From UBA6168 sp041741095 (GTDB lineage: Bacteria; Bacteroidota; Bacteroidia; Chitinophagales; Saprospiraceae), in assembly GCA_041741095.1 (NCBI GenBank), contig JBGSKQ010000087.1, positions 61,033-125,032 on the forward strand: a DNA stretch of 64,000 bases. The letters run 5' to 3'. Numbering within the stretch: position 1 is the first letter of the stretch; each line of letters begins with the position of its first letter. The notes beneath the pieces are model-generated. The model worked only from the letters and a program-made list of their open reading frames with translations. It did no database searches and was not told the origin of the DNA. The translations under genes and the position numbers were made by a program. Of this stretch, positions 51,262-59,206 are shown in pieces.

Positions 51262-51269
51262 TACCTTTG
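51262..51269 (+). promoter_or_regulatory. Candidate -7 promoter box for the DUF4834 gene
   Basis: TACCTTTG fits the Bacteroidota -7 consensus TAnnTTTG exactly and lies 17 bases before the ATG at 51287. A -33 TTG further upstream is spaced too widely to count. Confidence 0.45.
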
Positions 51270-51286
51270 CATAAAATTTCTTAGCC

Positions 51287-51469
51287 ATGATCAAGTTGTT
51301 AATCTGGGGCGTCATAGGGTATTTTCTGTACAATTATTTCAAAAACAAATTTGCCCTGAACGCCGGCGACAAACAAGACAGCATCCACCACCACCACTTC
51401 CACGAAGAGAACAAGAAAAAGACAAAGGAGGAGGACGGTGATTATATTGATTATGAGGAACTGAAATAA
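51287..51469 (+). CDS. DUF4834-like small membrane protein
   Basis: A 60-residue protein with one membrane segment at residues 3-17 (LLIWGVIGYFLYNYF), a His-rich stretch (HHHHFHEE) and a strongly charged C-terminus ending DYIDYEELK. This matches the DUF4834 pattern of Bacteroidota: a short N-terminal helix followed by a charged cytosolic tail with a GDYIDYEE-like end. Its role is unknown. The His-rich block could bind metal. The pseudouridine synthase gene starts 33 bases downstream, so the two may be co-transcribed from the TACCTTTG promoter. Confidence 0.83.
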   Translation: MIKLLIWGVIGYFLYNYFKNKFALNAGDKQDSIHHHHFHEENKKKTKEEDGDYIDYEELK

Positions 51470-51502
51470 GCTGCCCTTTCAACAACATCAAACACTCAGG
51501 CA

Positions 51503-52210
51503 TTGGAAACAGAAAAAATAGGCGATTGGGTTGTTGCCAAGAACAACCAGTTCATAGCCTTCAATAAACCGCCCGGCATCCCCGTGCAAGCCGACAAGAC
51601 CGGCGACAAATCCCTGCTGCAACTGGCAGAAATCTATTGCAAATCAAAGCTTTATCCTGTACACAGGATAGACCGCCCGGCCAGCGGAGTGGTGGTTTTT
51701 GCCAAAACAAAAACGGCGGTTGGTTCGCTGAACGACCAATTCAAGGAGCGCAGCGTACACAAAACTTACCTGGCCGTCGTTAAAGATTTGCCGCCCGAAC
51801 AGGAAGGAACGGCCACACATTTTCTCCAAAAAAACCAGGAAAAAAACCGCACCACGGCAAAGGACGATGAAGGCGGCAGCGGCAAGGAATCGGAACTCAA
51901 ATACCGGGTGCTGGGCAGCAGCGATACCTATCACCTGCTGGAAGTACAGCCTTCCACAGGGCGGCATCACCAGATCAGGGCGCAACTGGCAGCGATGGGC
52001 TGTCCGATAAAGGGAGACGTGAAATACGGCTCCCGGCGGGGCAATAAAGACCGTTCCATCCACCTGCATGCCTGGAAGCTGGAGTTTAAACATCCCGTGA
52101 CACATGAAAAGATAGTGCTGAAAGTGCCGCCTCCGGCGGATGTGGTTTGGGAGGCGCTTCTTGGGTTTGCCGAGGCAGGTTTTTCTACAAAAACAACTGA
52201 TAATCAATAA
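51503..52210 (+). CDS. RluA-family pseudouridine synthase
   Basis: A 235-residue protein starting at TTG 51503. The catalytic motif is HRIDRPASGVVVFAKT near residue 53, with the catalytic Asp in HRID, and the end region has GRHHQIRAQLAAMG and DVKYG, the family landmarks. There is no S4 domain, so it belongs to the short RluA type, which makes pseudouridine in rRNA or tRNA. The exact target cannot be told. It is 33 bases after the DUF4834 gene and 21 before the next gene, so an operon of three is likely. Confidence 0.9.
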   Translation: METEKIGDWVVAKNNQFIAFNKPPGIPVQADKTGDKSLLQLAEIYCKSKLYPVHRIDRPASGVVVFAKTKTAVGSLNDQFKERSVHKTYLAVVKDLPPEQEGTATHFLQKNQEKNRTTAKDDEGGSGKESELKYRVLGSSDTYHLLEVQPSTGRHHQIRAQLAAMGCPIKGDVKYGSRRGNKDRSIHLHAWKLEFKHPVTHEKIVLKVPPPADVVWEALLGFAEAGFSTKTTDNQ

Positions 52211-52231
52211 GATAAATCGGAAAAAACAGCT

Positions 52232-52939
52232 ATGAAAAGTTGTACTTTGTTGATGTGGCTGGCACTGGTTTTTGTACCAATGCTCGCTTTGGGTCAATTT
52301 GATGCGGATGCCAATCGTTATGACACAATTGGGATTGGTGGCAGACGGCAAATAGCTGCCGATGCGCTGCAAGCTATTAAAGAAGGAGTTTTGATCGTCA
52401 GGCTTGCTTCTAACAGCCGAAAGCTCGAAGAATTGGATAAACTGTTGGCCAACAAAGACTTGAATGAAAACAGGCGACAGCGTTTGCAGGAAATGAAAGA
52501 TCAAACTGTGGCCGAAACCAGCGAGGAAAACCGTCTGGTGGTGGAGGCATTTAATACTTTTTACGACTTTTCCGACCTATTGTTTATGTACGATGCCGAC
52601 GTGCAGCGGCTCAAGCAGGGCGAGCAGAGTGGTTATTTTTTGGACAAAAACCTTCAGGTGGATCCCAACATCTCCCTTAACGGAAGGTCTTACATCATTG
52701 CTTTTTATGGAAACAACCTCTCCTCGGCACTGAAGGAGCGAAAAAGTGTTTTTGTAGTGGACACCAACAACATAGACCTTCCTCCCCCTTTTCCCGATTC
52801 GTCCGATAAGTTTGCATTTGAATTTATCGCCCGCTGGTTCGACGTCACCGATACACGGCAAGGCTACCATGTCCGAAAATTCAACCGGAGGCTACATGGG
52901 CTTTATGCTGAATACCAGGAAAAGGGCCTAATCAAGTGA
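52232..52939 (+). CDS. Hypothetical secreted protein
   Basis: A 235-residue protein with a signal peptide of about 21 residues (ending MLALGQ). The region from residue 45 to 120 is helical (LQAIKEGVLIVRLASNSRKLEELDKLL, then a RQRLQEMKDQTVAE stretch), and the C-terminal half has a SYIIAFYGN stretch and a mixed profile ending in a KFNRRLHGLYAEY helix. I do not recognise a family. It follows the pseudouridine synthase by 21 bases. Its 3' end overlaps the converging lipoprotein gene by 12 bases. Confidence 0.75.
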   Translation: MKSCTLLMWLALVFVPMLALGQFDADANRYDTIGIGGRRQIAADALQAIKEGVLIVRLASNSRKLEELDKLLANKDLNENRRQRLQEMKDQTVAETSEENRLVVEAFNTFYDFSDLLFMYDADVQRLKQGEQSGYFLDKNLQVDPNISLNGRSYIIAFYGNNLSSALKERKSVFVVDTNNIDLPPPFPDSSDKFAFEFIARWFDVTDTRQGYHVRKFNRRLHGLYAEYQEKGLIK

Positions 52940-53272
52940 GTCGGCGGCAGTTTTGATGATGGGTTTTATCGGCAGCGAGTCTTTCGGCGGAACGAAGTCT
53001 GGCCTGTCGGGCCTGCCGGGGATGCTTGGCAAATCGGAAGTATCCCGCCTGAACCTGGCATCGGCCAATAAGGTAGAGTCCACGATGACGGCGGCCCGCT
53101 CTATAATCCTGTTGCTGCAGTTATTGGCCAAATCCACATACCACCTGTCCAGTCGTTCCTGCAATTTTTCCTGCATCACCTGTTCCTTTGTTTTGGTCGG
53201 CGGCTTCTCGGAGCAGCCACCAATGGCAGCCACGATGGGCATCAAGAAGAGGTAAAGTGTTATTTTTTTCAT
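52928..53272 (-). CDS. Hypothetical small lipoprotein
   Basis: A 114-residue protein starting at ATG 53272 (an in-frame upstream start would put 46 residues before the signal). It has a lipoprotein signal MKKITLYLFLMPIVAAIGGC with the lipobox cysteine at residue 20. The following 40 residues are helical and charged (EQVMQEKLQERLDRWYVDLANN), then a proline-rich tail. No family recognised. It lies 11 bases after another lipoprotein of similar build (53284-53571), so they form a pair. Confidence 0.68.
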   Translation of the reverse strand: MKKITLYLFLMPIVAAIGGCSEKPPTKTKEQVMQEKLQERLDRWYVDLANNCSNRIIERAAVIVDSTLLADARFRRDTSDLPSIPGRPDRPDFVPPKDSLPIKPIIKTAADSLD

Positions 53273-53283
53273 GGCCGCTTCCG

Positions 53284-53571
53284 CTAATTTCCGTTTGGTT
53301 GGTTTATCTCCTGCCTGACCCGCTCCAGGTACTGTTCCCTTTCGGCTTCCCGTTCCTTTATCATAGAATCCACCTTGTGTTGCACCGCACTGTCGAACCT
53401 CGCTTCGCAAAGGCTATCAAATTGGGGCCGCAGGCTGTCCACCTGCATTTTGAACAAGCTGTCAATGATTTCCCGATCCCGGTAAAGCAGGGTCGGCGGT
53501 GGGTCTTCCGTGCAAGACACCGCCAAGCAAGTAATGCAGGCGAATACTTGGGCAATAATATTTTTTTTCAT
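53284..53571 (-). CDS. Hypothetical small lipoprotein
   Basis: A 95-residue protein. ATG at 53571 gives MKKNIIAQVFACITCLAVSC, a lipoprotein signal with lipobox cysteine at residue 20; an ATG 24 bases upstream is created by the TGACC word array. The rest is a helical, charged region (REIIDSLFKMQVDSLRPQFD and HKVDSMIKEREAEREQYLER) of coiled-coil type. No family is recognised. It and its downstream partner at 52928 may form a complex. The word array at 53584-53656 forms its upstream region. Confidence 0.66.
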   Translation of the reverse strand: MKKNIIAQVFACITCLAVSCTEDPPPTLLYRDREIIDSLFKMQVDSLRPQFDSLCEARFDSAVQHKVDSMIKEREAEREQYLERVRQEINQPNGN

Positions 53572-53583
53572 TGAGTCATTAAG

Positions 53584-53656
53584 GTCATTCGTCATTCGTC
53601 ATTGGATAATTAGCCAGTGCCCCCCAATGACTAATGACCAATGACGAATGACGAAT
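53584..53656. repeat. GTCATTCGTCATT array with inverted arms
   Basis: Arm 53587-53605 (words GTCATTCGTCATTGG) and arm 53638-53656 (CCAATGACGAATGACG) are exact 19-nt inverted copies around a 32-base centre containing CCCCCC. Longer partial copies continue on both sides. Same word family as 13911-13944 and 29963-30150. Confidence 0.78.
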
Positions 53657-54370
53657 TCACCAATCCTTCGTTGGCCTTTTGCTTTTTGATTGTGCCTTGC
53701 GCAGTTTTTGCTGCACGTTTTGTTCTTCCTGATCCATGATTTCCAACAGCTTGGCAGCTTCTTCTTTCGACATGTCATCTGGCTGCCCCTCGTCGGCTTC
53801 GCTTGGTTTGCCCTGGTCGGGTCGAGGCTTGTTGGGGTCTTGCTTTTGCGGCTGATCCTGCTGCTGCGGCGGTTGCTGCTTATCGTCTTTTTGTTGTTTG
53901 TCCTTGTTGTTTTGTTGCTGGTTTTGCTGTTGTTGTTGGTCTTGGGGCGGCGGCAAGCGGCGCAGGGCGTTGGCCAGGTTTTGCTTCGTGCCAAGGTCGT
54001 TGGGGTTCAGGCGCAGGGCGTTCTTGTAGGCTTCTATGCTCTCCTGGTATTTTTTGTTGTTGAAAAAAGCATTGCCCAAGTTGTGGTACGCCTTGGCCTT
54101 GGTCGGGTCGTCCTTGGCAATTTCTGCCGCTTGGGTGTAGTGTTTGATGGCCTCTTCGAAGCGATCCTGGCGGTAGGTGGCATTGCCGAGGTTGTAGGAA
54201 CCTTTCGTGGTGCCTTCTTTTTCCAGGGCCCGGCGGTAATTCACCTCGGCATCGGAGAAGTTCTGGTCTTCGTAGGCACTGTCGCCCTTGCGGAGCCACT
54301 TGTGGGCTTCCTGGGCTTGCGCTGCAACACCAAGCAGGCAGAAGGTGATGAGGAATGTTATCTTTTGCAT
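53657..54370 (-). CDS. TPR protein with Q-rich tail, BatC/E-like
   Basis: A 237-residue protein with a signal peptide (ending VAAQA), then three to four TPR units (WLRKGDSAYEDQNFSDAEVNYRRAL; GSYNLGNATYRQDRFEEAIKHYTQA; AYHNLGNAFFNNKKYQESIEAYKNAL), each with the TPR helix pattern. From residue 140 a Gln/Asn/Pro/Lys-rich linker of about 50 residues leads to a charged end with EEAAKLLEIMDQEEQNVQQKLRKA. This layout is that of the TPR protein of Bacteroidota aerotolerance (Bat) operons, but no von Willebrand-type Bat gene is in the window, so the operon is split or the likeness is only structural. Confidence 0.78.
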   Translation of the reverse strand: MQKITFLITFCLLGVAAQAQEAHKWLRKGDSAYEDQNFSDAEVNYRRALEKEGTTKGSYNLGNATYRQDRFEEAIKHYTQAAEIAKDDPTKAKAYHNLGNAFFNNKKYQESIEAYKNALRLNPNDLGTKQNLANALRRLPPPQDQQQQQNQQQNNKDKQQKDDKQQPPQQQDQPQKQDPNKPRPDQGKPSEADEGQPDDMSKEEAAKLLEIMDQEEQNVQQKLRKAQSKSKRPTKDW

Positions 54371-54468
54371 TTTACTTTTTTGGAATAAAACGCAAAATTA
54401 CACCAGCCGTGCATAATCAGTAAGCAGGCGGAGACCGCATTAACTTTTTCTTGAGGGGGTGAAGATGG

Positions 54469-55524
54469 CTATTGGGCGGCAATCACCAGCTTCCCACTTG
54501 TTACGGATCCGTCAGTGCCCGTCAAATGCCAAGCATATAAACCAGTTGGCAAAGAAGGTAGGTCAATGGTGTAGGATGAGGTGCCGCCCGATAGCTCGGC
54601 ATGAACGGCAGCTTTTCCATACAAGTCATATAGTGTCCAAGTGCTGCCGTCCGGCAGGGGCGTACCGGTTTCAATAAAAAGTTGGTTGCTGGCGGGGTTG
54701 GGATATAGAGAAATGGAATTTGTCACTGATTTTTCTTCTGCTTCAACTGTATAGCTGATACAACTCCGATCGTTTTCGGGGTCATCATCTACTTTTCCAT
54801 TGGGAAGGGATGTCCAAAAGCAGTGTTCGTGAGTTTCGCCGTTTGGCTCAAACTTAAAATAGTAGGATAGCTTATCAAGCGTAATATGCTTTGTTTCGCC
54901 AGGTGCGAGTGAAAGGTTAGAAACAGACTTGCGTTTGGTGCCATTCAAATAGTAAGTATGATTGTCAAATGATTGGAGGTATATTATCGGAAAGTAATTA
55001 TTAATTAAAATATTGTTGACTATCGTTTCTCCATGATTTTGAATAGTAAACACTGGATTAAATATGTCCAACCTGTAAACCTTTGTAGTATTCCATCCAG
55101 CATTAATTGAATCCAATACCAATATTGTGTCAGTTCCCAAGTCAACTTCTAATATCCCCACATCATTGTTTTCAGTGTATGTGTCGGTGCCATCCCATAG
55201 ATATTTCTTATAAAAATTAGCGGTTTCTAATCCATATTGAGTTCTGCCTTCTACGATTATACCATCGTGGGCCAGTTCAAAGCTAGCAAATGTTTGCAGG
55301 TTTTCACCTGACAATGTAAAATCTCCAGGATTGCCTAATTGTAAATCATAATAATAAATCTTTTTGGTTTGAGTCAATAAAACAACCTTTCCAAATTCGG
55401 TTTCTATGTCTGTTACAGCTGTTTCCTCCAATTTTATTTGTTTTATAATTTCAAAATTTGGGGCAAGCAAATAAAGTGAATCTGCGCCAAGCGCCACCCA
55501 ATTGCCATCTTCCGTAAGTTCCAT
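54469..55524 (-). pseudogene. T9SS sorting-domain surface protein, 3' part of a frameshifted gene
   Basis: An open frame of 351 residues whose frame is also open upstream of its first ATG (residues NLHEFTSYHFTQ). It continues the beta-sandwich/propeller-like protein encoded at 55550-56107: dropping one G from the G8 run (minus strand, 55570-55563) joins both. The C-terminus has the Por secretion tail: LYPNPASNQLFIE followed by LYDLYGKAAVHAELSGG and LPTGLYAWHLTGTDG, directing type IX export and cell-surface attachment. Without the upstream part it lacks a signal peptide and would not be exported. Shift may be real or a base-calling error. Confidence 0.8.
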
Positions 55525-55549
55525 TTGCGTGAAATGATAAGAGGTAAAT

Positions 55550-56107
55550 TCATGAAGATTGGCCCCCCCCTTGTGAGTATAATGTCAAACCTCCGGGCGA
55601 GACTGCCAAAATAGTATCCCCATGAGTTGTATGTAGATCGGTTATTTCTCCGCTGTTGGTTACTGCCCAAATAAATGTGCCATCCATGTTATTCGCTTGC
55701 AAATACGTCTCCTCAGACAATACTATCCTATTGCCGCTTAATCCGCTTCCTTTTGAAGGATTATATATATCACCATAAAGTGGAACAGTTTGGTTTAAAT
55801 TCATCTCCTTGTCATATTGGGTTAAATTGGTAAAAATTATATCCGATACACAAGCATTTACCCAAGTGGTGGAACTGTCCAATGCAATAATTGCACTTCC
55901 TTGTACTTGGCATGAAAAATAATCGCTTCCCACGATTTGTCCTGTATCATTAAAGGCAAAGAAACTATCGTAAATTAAAGCCAAATTATCTCCCTGCAAC
56001 ACCTTTTCAAAATTTGGTGCAGACGTATGGGTTCCAAATTCAAATTGTGCATAAGAAAAAGTGCTGATGAAAGCTGCACAGAGCCAAGTTGTTACTATTT
56101 TTTTCAT
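55550..56107 (-). pseudogene. T9SS sorting-domain surface protein, 5' part of a frameshifted gene
   Basis: An open frame of 185 residues with a signal peptide (MKKIVTTWLCAAFISTFSYA, cut at about residue 20). It holds a domain of beta strands with blocks NGDNLALIYDSFFAFND-like and TFIWAVTNSGEITDLHTTHGDTILAV, similar to WD/propeller modules. It ends early after SQGGGQSS, just past a run of eight G (minus strand). Its next part is the frame at 54469-55524, which has the sorting tail. Together they would make a protein of about 545 residues. In this frame the protein would be exported but not attached. Confidence 0.78.
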
Positions 56108-56159
56108 TGGTAGAATGTTTTAGAATTGTGTTTCTGTGTTTACGTGTTTATGTGTTTTG

Positions 56160-56217
56160 GTTCATCATTCATCATTCATCCTGCCAGAGGCAGACAAGCG
56201 TTCATCGTTCATAGTTT
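56160..56217. repeat. CATCATTCATC words with CTGCCAGAGGCAG palindrome (copy 2)
   Basis: Words TTCATCATTCATCATTCATC precede the palindrome core at 56175-56205, which matches 11947-11977 with two differences and the same orientation; GTTCATCGTTCATAG words follow. It covers the end of the sorting-domain protein gene at 56209. Confidence 0.72.
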
Positions 56218-57759
56218 AACAAACCTTTCTGTAACCTGTACTTCTCCGCCTTCCAGGTATTGCAGGAAATACACCCCGGCGGGCCAGTTCCACACAGGAA
56301 CGATGAAGGTGGTGTTGGCGGCGCTGCCGCCGAAGTCGCTGACCGAACAGCCATTGGCGTCCAGGATGCGGAAGGACGCTTCTTTTCCTTGTGGGCCGTT
56401 TTTCAGGTAAAAGTTCAGGTAATCAGTAGTGGGGTTAGGGTAGATGGCCAGTTGTATCCCTGGCATGGGCTCTTCGTTGGTGGCATCGGTGAGGTGGCAG
56501 CCGGGGACGAGGCAGCCGTGCTCGTCCAGTTTGAGGAGCCAGGCTTGCTTTAAAATTGAATCCTGGCCAGAGCGATCAAATGACTCACCGCATACAATAA
56601 ACCCACCATCCTGAGTTTGCTTCATGTCGAAAACAGTGTGCTCACTCTTGTAAGTATCTACAATTTCGTATTCCCTTGCCCAGATACTGTCACCATCATG
56701 TGAAATTTTTGCAAACCAACCTCTGTAAGCGTAGCCTGGACTCAATGGTTCATATGATTTCCCTGCCATCACGATCCCACTCTCGTCCGATAGGTCAACG
56801 ATTTTGTAAGTTTGGACACTGGCGCTCATAGGGTAATTCTTGAACACCCTTTCCCACTCCATTTCATGGGCTGGGCTCAACCTAAATATAGCCTTGTCGA
56901 AGTGGATGAGGTTGTAGGAAGGCAGGGGTATCTCTACGCCCACCCCCGATGCTACGGAGATACTGCCGTCGGCATGAAGGGCGATGTCGTGAGCCCAGTC
57001 CCGCAGGGTGTCGGGAGGGCTGAGGAACTGCCAGAGCACGTTGCCCAGGCTGTCCACCTCGAACACATAGGCCCGGTATATATAGTCCTCCACGTTGGTA
57101 TTGGTGTTGTTGCGGTTGGCCCCGATGACGTAGCCGTTTCCAGTTTTGCTCCTGGCCACGCAGATGCCCTTTTCGTTAAGCGCCGTGCCGTAATATTTTT
57201 TCCATTCCTCGTTGCCCAAACTATTGGTTTTTATGAGCAGGACGTCGGTGTCGACCACGGGGTTTGGCCCCTCCATGTTCCCAACCATCAAAAAACCCTC
57301 ATCATCTGTCACTATCAAATTGTAAGGGTATAAAAAGTGCTCGGCTGGGTATTGAGGGTGCAGGTAAGTTTTTGTGAAAATGGTGTCGCCCTTGTCATCG
57401 TACTTTATCAACATGAAGCGTCGGATGCTGTCTGTCGCCAGGGCAAGGGAAGCGAACTGGTGGTCGTGCGTCTCCACAAAGGCAGGCTCGAAGGGATAAA
57501 TCCATTGGCTGGGGTTGGAGAGCACCTTGGTCAGGACTGGGTTGCCCTCCAGGTTAAATTTTACGAAGATACCGGAAAAGTGGTAGTTGACTGTGTCTAT
57601 GACCGTACCAGTGGCATAGTAGGCGCTGTCCGTAACGATTACCCCGGACAGGTTGTAAACGACGGGCATACCGAAGTGAAAGCGGTGGTTGAAGGTGGCC
57701 TGGGCCGGTATTTCACCAGTCATCAAAAAAACAATCAAGAAAATAATCAAGCGCTCCAT
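56209..57759 (-). CDS. T9SS type A sorting-domain secreted protein
   Basis: A 516-residue exported protein. The signal peptide is about 19 residues (ending EIPAQA). The middle is built of repeated propeller-like units with blocks such as FVETHDHQFASLALATDS, VTDDEGFLMVGNM, CVARSKTGNGYVIGAN and MKQTQDGGFIVCGESFD, with D-G-G-F-I/V type motifs every 50-60 residues. The end is a Por tail: LAIYPNPTTDYLNFYL then FRILDANGCSV and WPAGVYFLQYLEGG. It is therefore exported by the type IX system and kept at the cell surface. Substrate or partner unknown. Cys pair near residue 415 (HGCLVPGCHL). Confidence 0.88.
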   Translation of the reverse strand: MERLIIFLIVFLMTGEIPAQATFNHRFHFGMPVVYNLSGVIVTDSAYYATGTVIDTVNYHFSGIFVKFNLEGNPVLTKVLSNPSQWIYPFEPAFVETHDHQFASLALATDSIRRFMLIKYDDKGDTIFTKTYLHPQYPAEHFLYPYNLIVTDDEGFLMVGNMEGPNPVVDTDVLLIKTNSLGNEEWKKYYGTALNEKGICVARSKTGNGYVIGANRNNTNTNVEDYIYRAYVFEVDSLGNVLWQFLSPPDTLRDWAHDIALHADGSISVASGVGVEIPLPSYNLIHFDKAIFRLSPAHEMEWERVFKNYPMSASVQTYKIVDLSDESGIVMAGKSYEPLSPGYAYRGWFAKISHDGDSIWAREYEIVDTYKSEHTVFDMKQTQDGGFIVCGESFDRSGQDSILKQAWLLKLDEHGCLVPGCHLTDATNEEPMPGIQLAIYPNPTTDYLNFYLKNGPQGKEASFRILDANGCSVSDFGGSAANTTFIVPVWNWPAGVYFLQYLEGGEVQVTERFVKL

Positions 57760-57916
57760 GCTGGTATATTGAGAGCAAAAGTGGGCGTGGCCACCCAGCC
57801 TTTGTTTATAAATGCAAGAAGGGTTTTAAAAAAACAAGTATAGCTTAATTGGAGAATAAATGCTGATCGGGAAGGGATTTTAACACGGCAAAAGAGGCTG
57901 TTTGATGCTCCCTGAC

Positions 57917-57956
57917 AAAAAAAAGACCGCACCCCTGCCGTTCGCAGAGGGCGGTC
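57917..57956 (-). terminator. Intrinsic terminator, minus strand
   Basis: On the minus strand a stem of GACCGC with GCGGTC and inner CTGC/GCAG is followed by eight T. It lies about 220 bases beyond the glucosaminidase gene, after a second terminator, so it may end a separate short transcript. Confidence 0.75.
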
Positions 57957-58001
57957 GCACCCAGAACATACATGAGAAAACTACTATGAATTTTTGGTTT
58001 T

Positions 58002-58046
58002 GGGGTTGATGAGGTTGATGGGGTTTATAAGGTTGATGGTTTGATT
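58002..58046. repeat. GGTTGATGAGGTTGATGG word array
   Basis: GGTTGATG words occur three times in 45 bases (GGGGTTGATGAGG, TTGATGGGGTTTATAAGG, TTGATGGTTTGATT) in the gap between the sorting-domain protein and glucosaminidase genes. No gene is seen here. Confidence 0.55.
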
Positions 58047-58122
58047 CCAAAAAAAATGGTCATTGGGGTTAAATGATTAGTGAGGGCGTGGCTAATGCAA
58101 AAACTAACAGCGGGTGATTTTT

Positions 58123-58164
58123 TTAAAAAAAATTGGCCGGGGCTGCCTCCCTTCGGCCCCAGCC
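58123..58164 (-). terminator. Intrinsic terminator of the glucosaminidase gene
   Basis: On the minus strand a GGCTGGGGC/GCCCCGGCC stem (58164-58135) is followed by a T8 tract (58132-58125). It is directly downstream of the stop at 58173. Confidence 0.8.
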
Positions 58165-58172
58165 GACGGTGA

Positions 58173-59066
58173 TTACTTGTCCAACTCGTCCAAGTGGTAC
58201 TTTTCGATGATTCCGATGAGTGTTTGGTCATAGTGTTTGGCGGTGGCGTAGCCTAATTTTTTGAGGCCGTGCGCCCATTTTTCATAGTTGTCGCCGTGCT
58301 TCAACAGCGTTTTGTATTTGTTTTGGACGATCAGCTCACTGTGTGCCCGCCAACTGTCCCACGAGCTGCCGTACTTGCGGAAGAAGTCCTTGTGGCTGTC
58401 GTCGCCGAAATTGGTGCAGTGGCCTTTTTTGCAGGTGCGGGAGAAGCACTTGATGCCAAAGTGGTTGTTGTTTTTCTGCGACAGGGCGCTTGCCCCAGAA
58501 TTGCTCTCCACGATTCCTTGCGCCATTTTGATGCTGGCCGGGATACCGTATTTTTCCTTTTCCTGGATGGCCAGATCCTTGAAGCGGCGGATGTAGTCCT
58601 TCACCCGGCGGGTCTCGGCGTCGTCGGAAGGCTCGTCGGCGAAGTAATCCTTTTTCTCCAGCAGGGACGATAGCTTTGAAAACCAGCCACCCTCGTCTGT
58701 CTCCTTGATGGCCACTTCCTGTGCCATGCCGCCGCCCACGTGCGCCCTTTTGCGGTCGTTGCCATTGGCGATGGACAAATCTTCCTTAAAGACGAAGAAG
58801 CACAGCCCCGCCAATACGCCCATTTTCAATACCGGCACTTTGACGCTGCTCGGCGCCACGGCGGTGTTTTTGTAAAACTGGTACTTGGCAATCACCAAAA
58901 GGCGGTTGATGATGAGCGACAGTTTGCGCAGGACCCAGATGACGGCCATGCCGGGAAGGCCGGGCTGCCCTGGATTGTGGGCCAAACCTTGGCCGCTGTA
59001 CTGTTGATGGTAATTGTACCGGGCATGCCCGTTCTCGTAAAAACTTTTTTGTTGACTGGATTTCAT
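58173..59066 (-). CDS. Glucosaminidase domain protein (GH73-like) with membrane anchor
   Basis: A 297-residue protein. Near residues 35-55 (MAVIWVLRKLSLIINRLLVIAK) and 80-95 there are hydrophobic stretches, one a membrane anchor. The C-terminal half from residue 145 is a GH73 N-acetylglucosaminidase domain: IPASIKMAQGIVESNSGASALSQKNNNHFGIKC with the catalytic Glu in the VESNSG block, then SWDSWRAHS and GYATAKHYDQTLIGIIEKY. It cuts the glycan chains of peptidoglycan, in cell growth or separation. The gene is divergent from an S24-type regulator, sharing a 140-base gap with an AT-rich palindrome. A terminator follows. Confidence 0.9.
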   Translation of the reverse strand: MKSSQQKSFYENGHARYNYHQQYSGQGLAHNPGQPGLPGMAVIWVLRKLSLIINRLLVIAKYQFYKNTAVAPSSVKVPVLKMGVLAGLCFFVFKEDLSIANGNDRKRAHVGGGMAQEVAIKETDEGGWFSKLSSLLEKKDYFADEPSDDAETRRVKDYIRRFKDLAIQEKEKYGIPASIKMAQGIVESNSGASALSQKNNNHFGIKCFSRTCKKGHCTNFGDDSHKDFFRKYGSSWDSWRAHSELIVQNKYKTLLKHGDNYEKWAHGLKKLGYATAKHYDQTLIGIIEKYHLDELDK

Positions 59067-59150
59067 ATTTTCACGGTTTAGGAAAACTATTTGTATCTTC
59101 GGCTTTCCCTTTGCACGTTCTTGTGTCCGGTGCTGTCTAACAGGGGCAAA

Positions 59151-59173
59151 TTTAAAAACATTTTGTTTTTAAA
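59151..59173. promoter_or_regulatory. Inverted repeat TTTAAAAACA ... TGTTTTTAAA
   Basis: Perfect 10-nt arms with a 3-base centre lie 34 bases upstream of the S24 regulator start and 85 bases from the glucosaminidase start. It has the size and symmetry of an operator for a dimeric HTH/S24 protein and may control both genes. Confidence 0.55.
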
Positions 59174-59206
59174 TGCAAACTTTTTTAAAACTTTTTTTAT
59201 CTTTTT

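Noticed and set aside
53573..53660. Tandem words that could look like a CRISPR array
   Set aside because: Units are 7-10 nt and degenerate, with no spacers of constant length and no cas genes.
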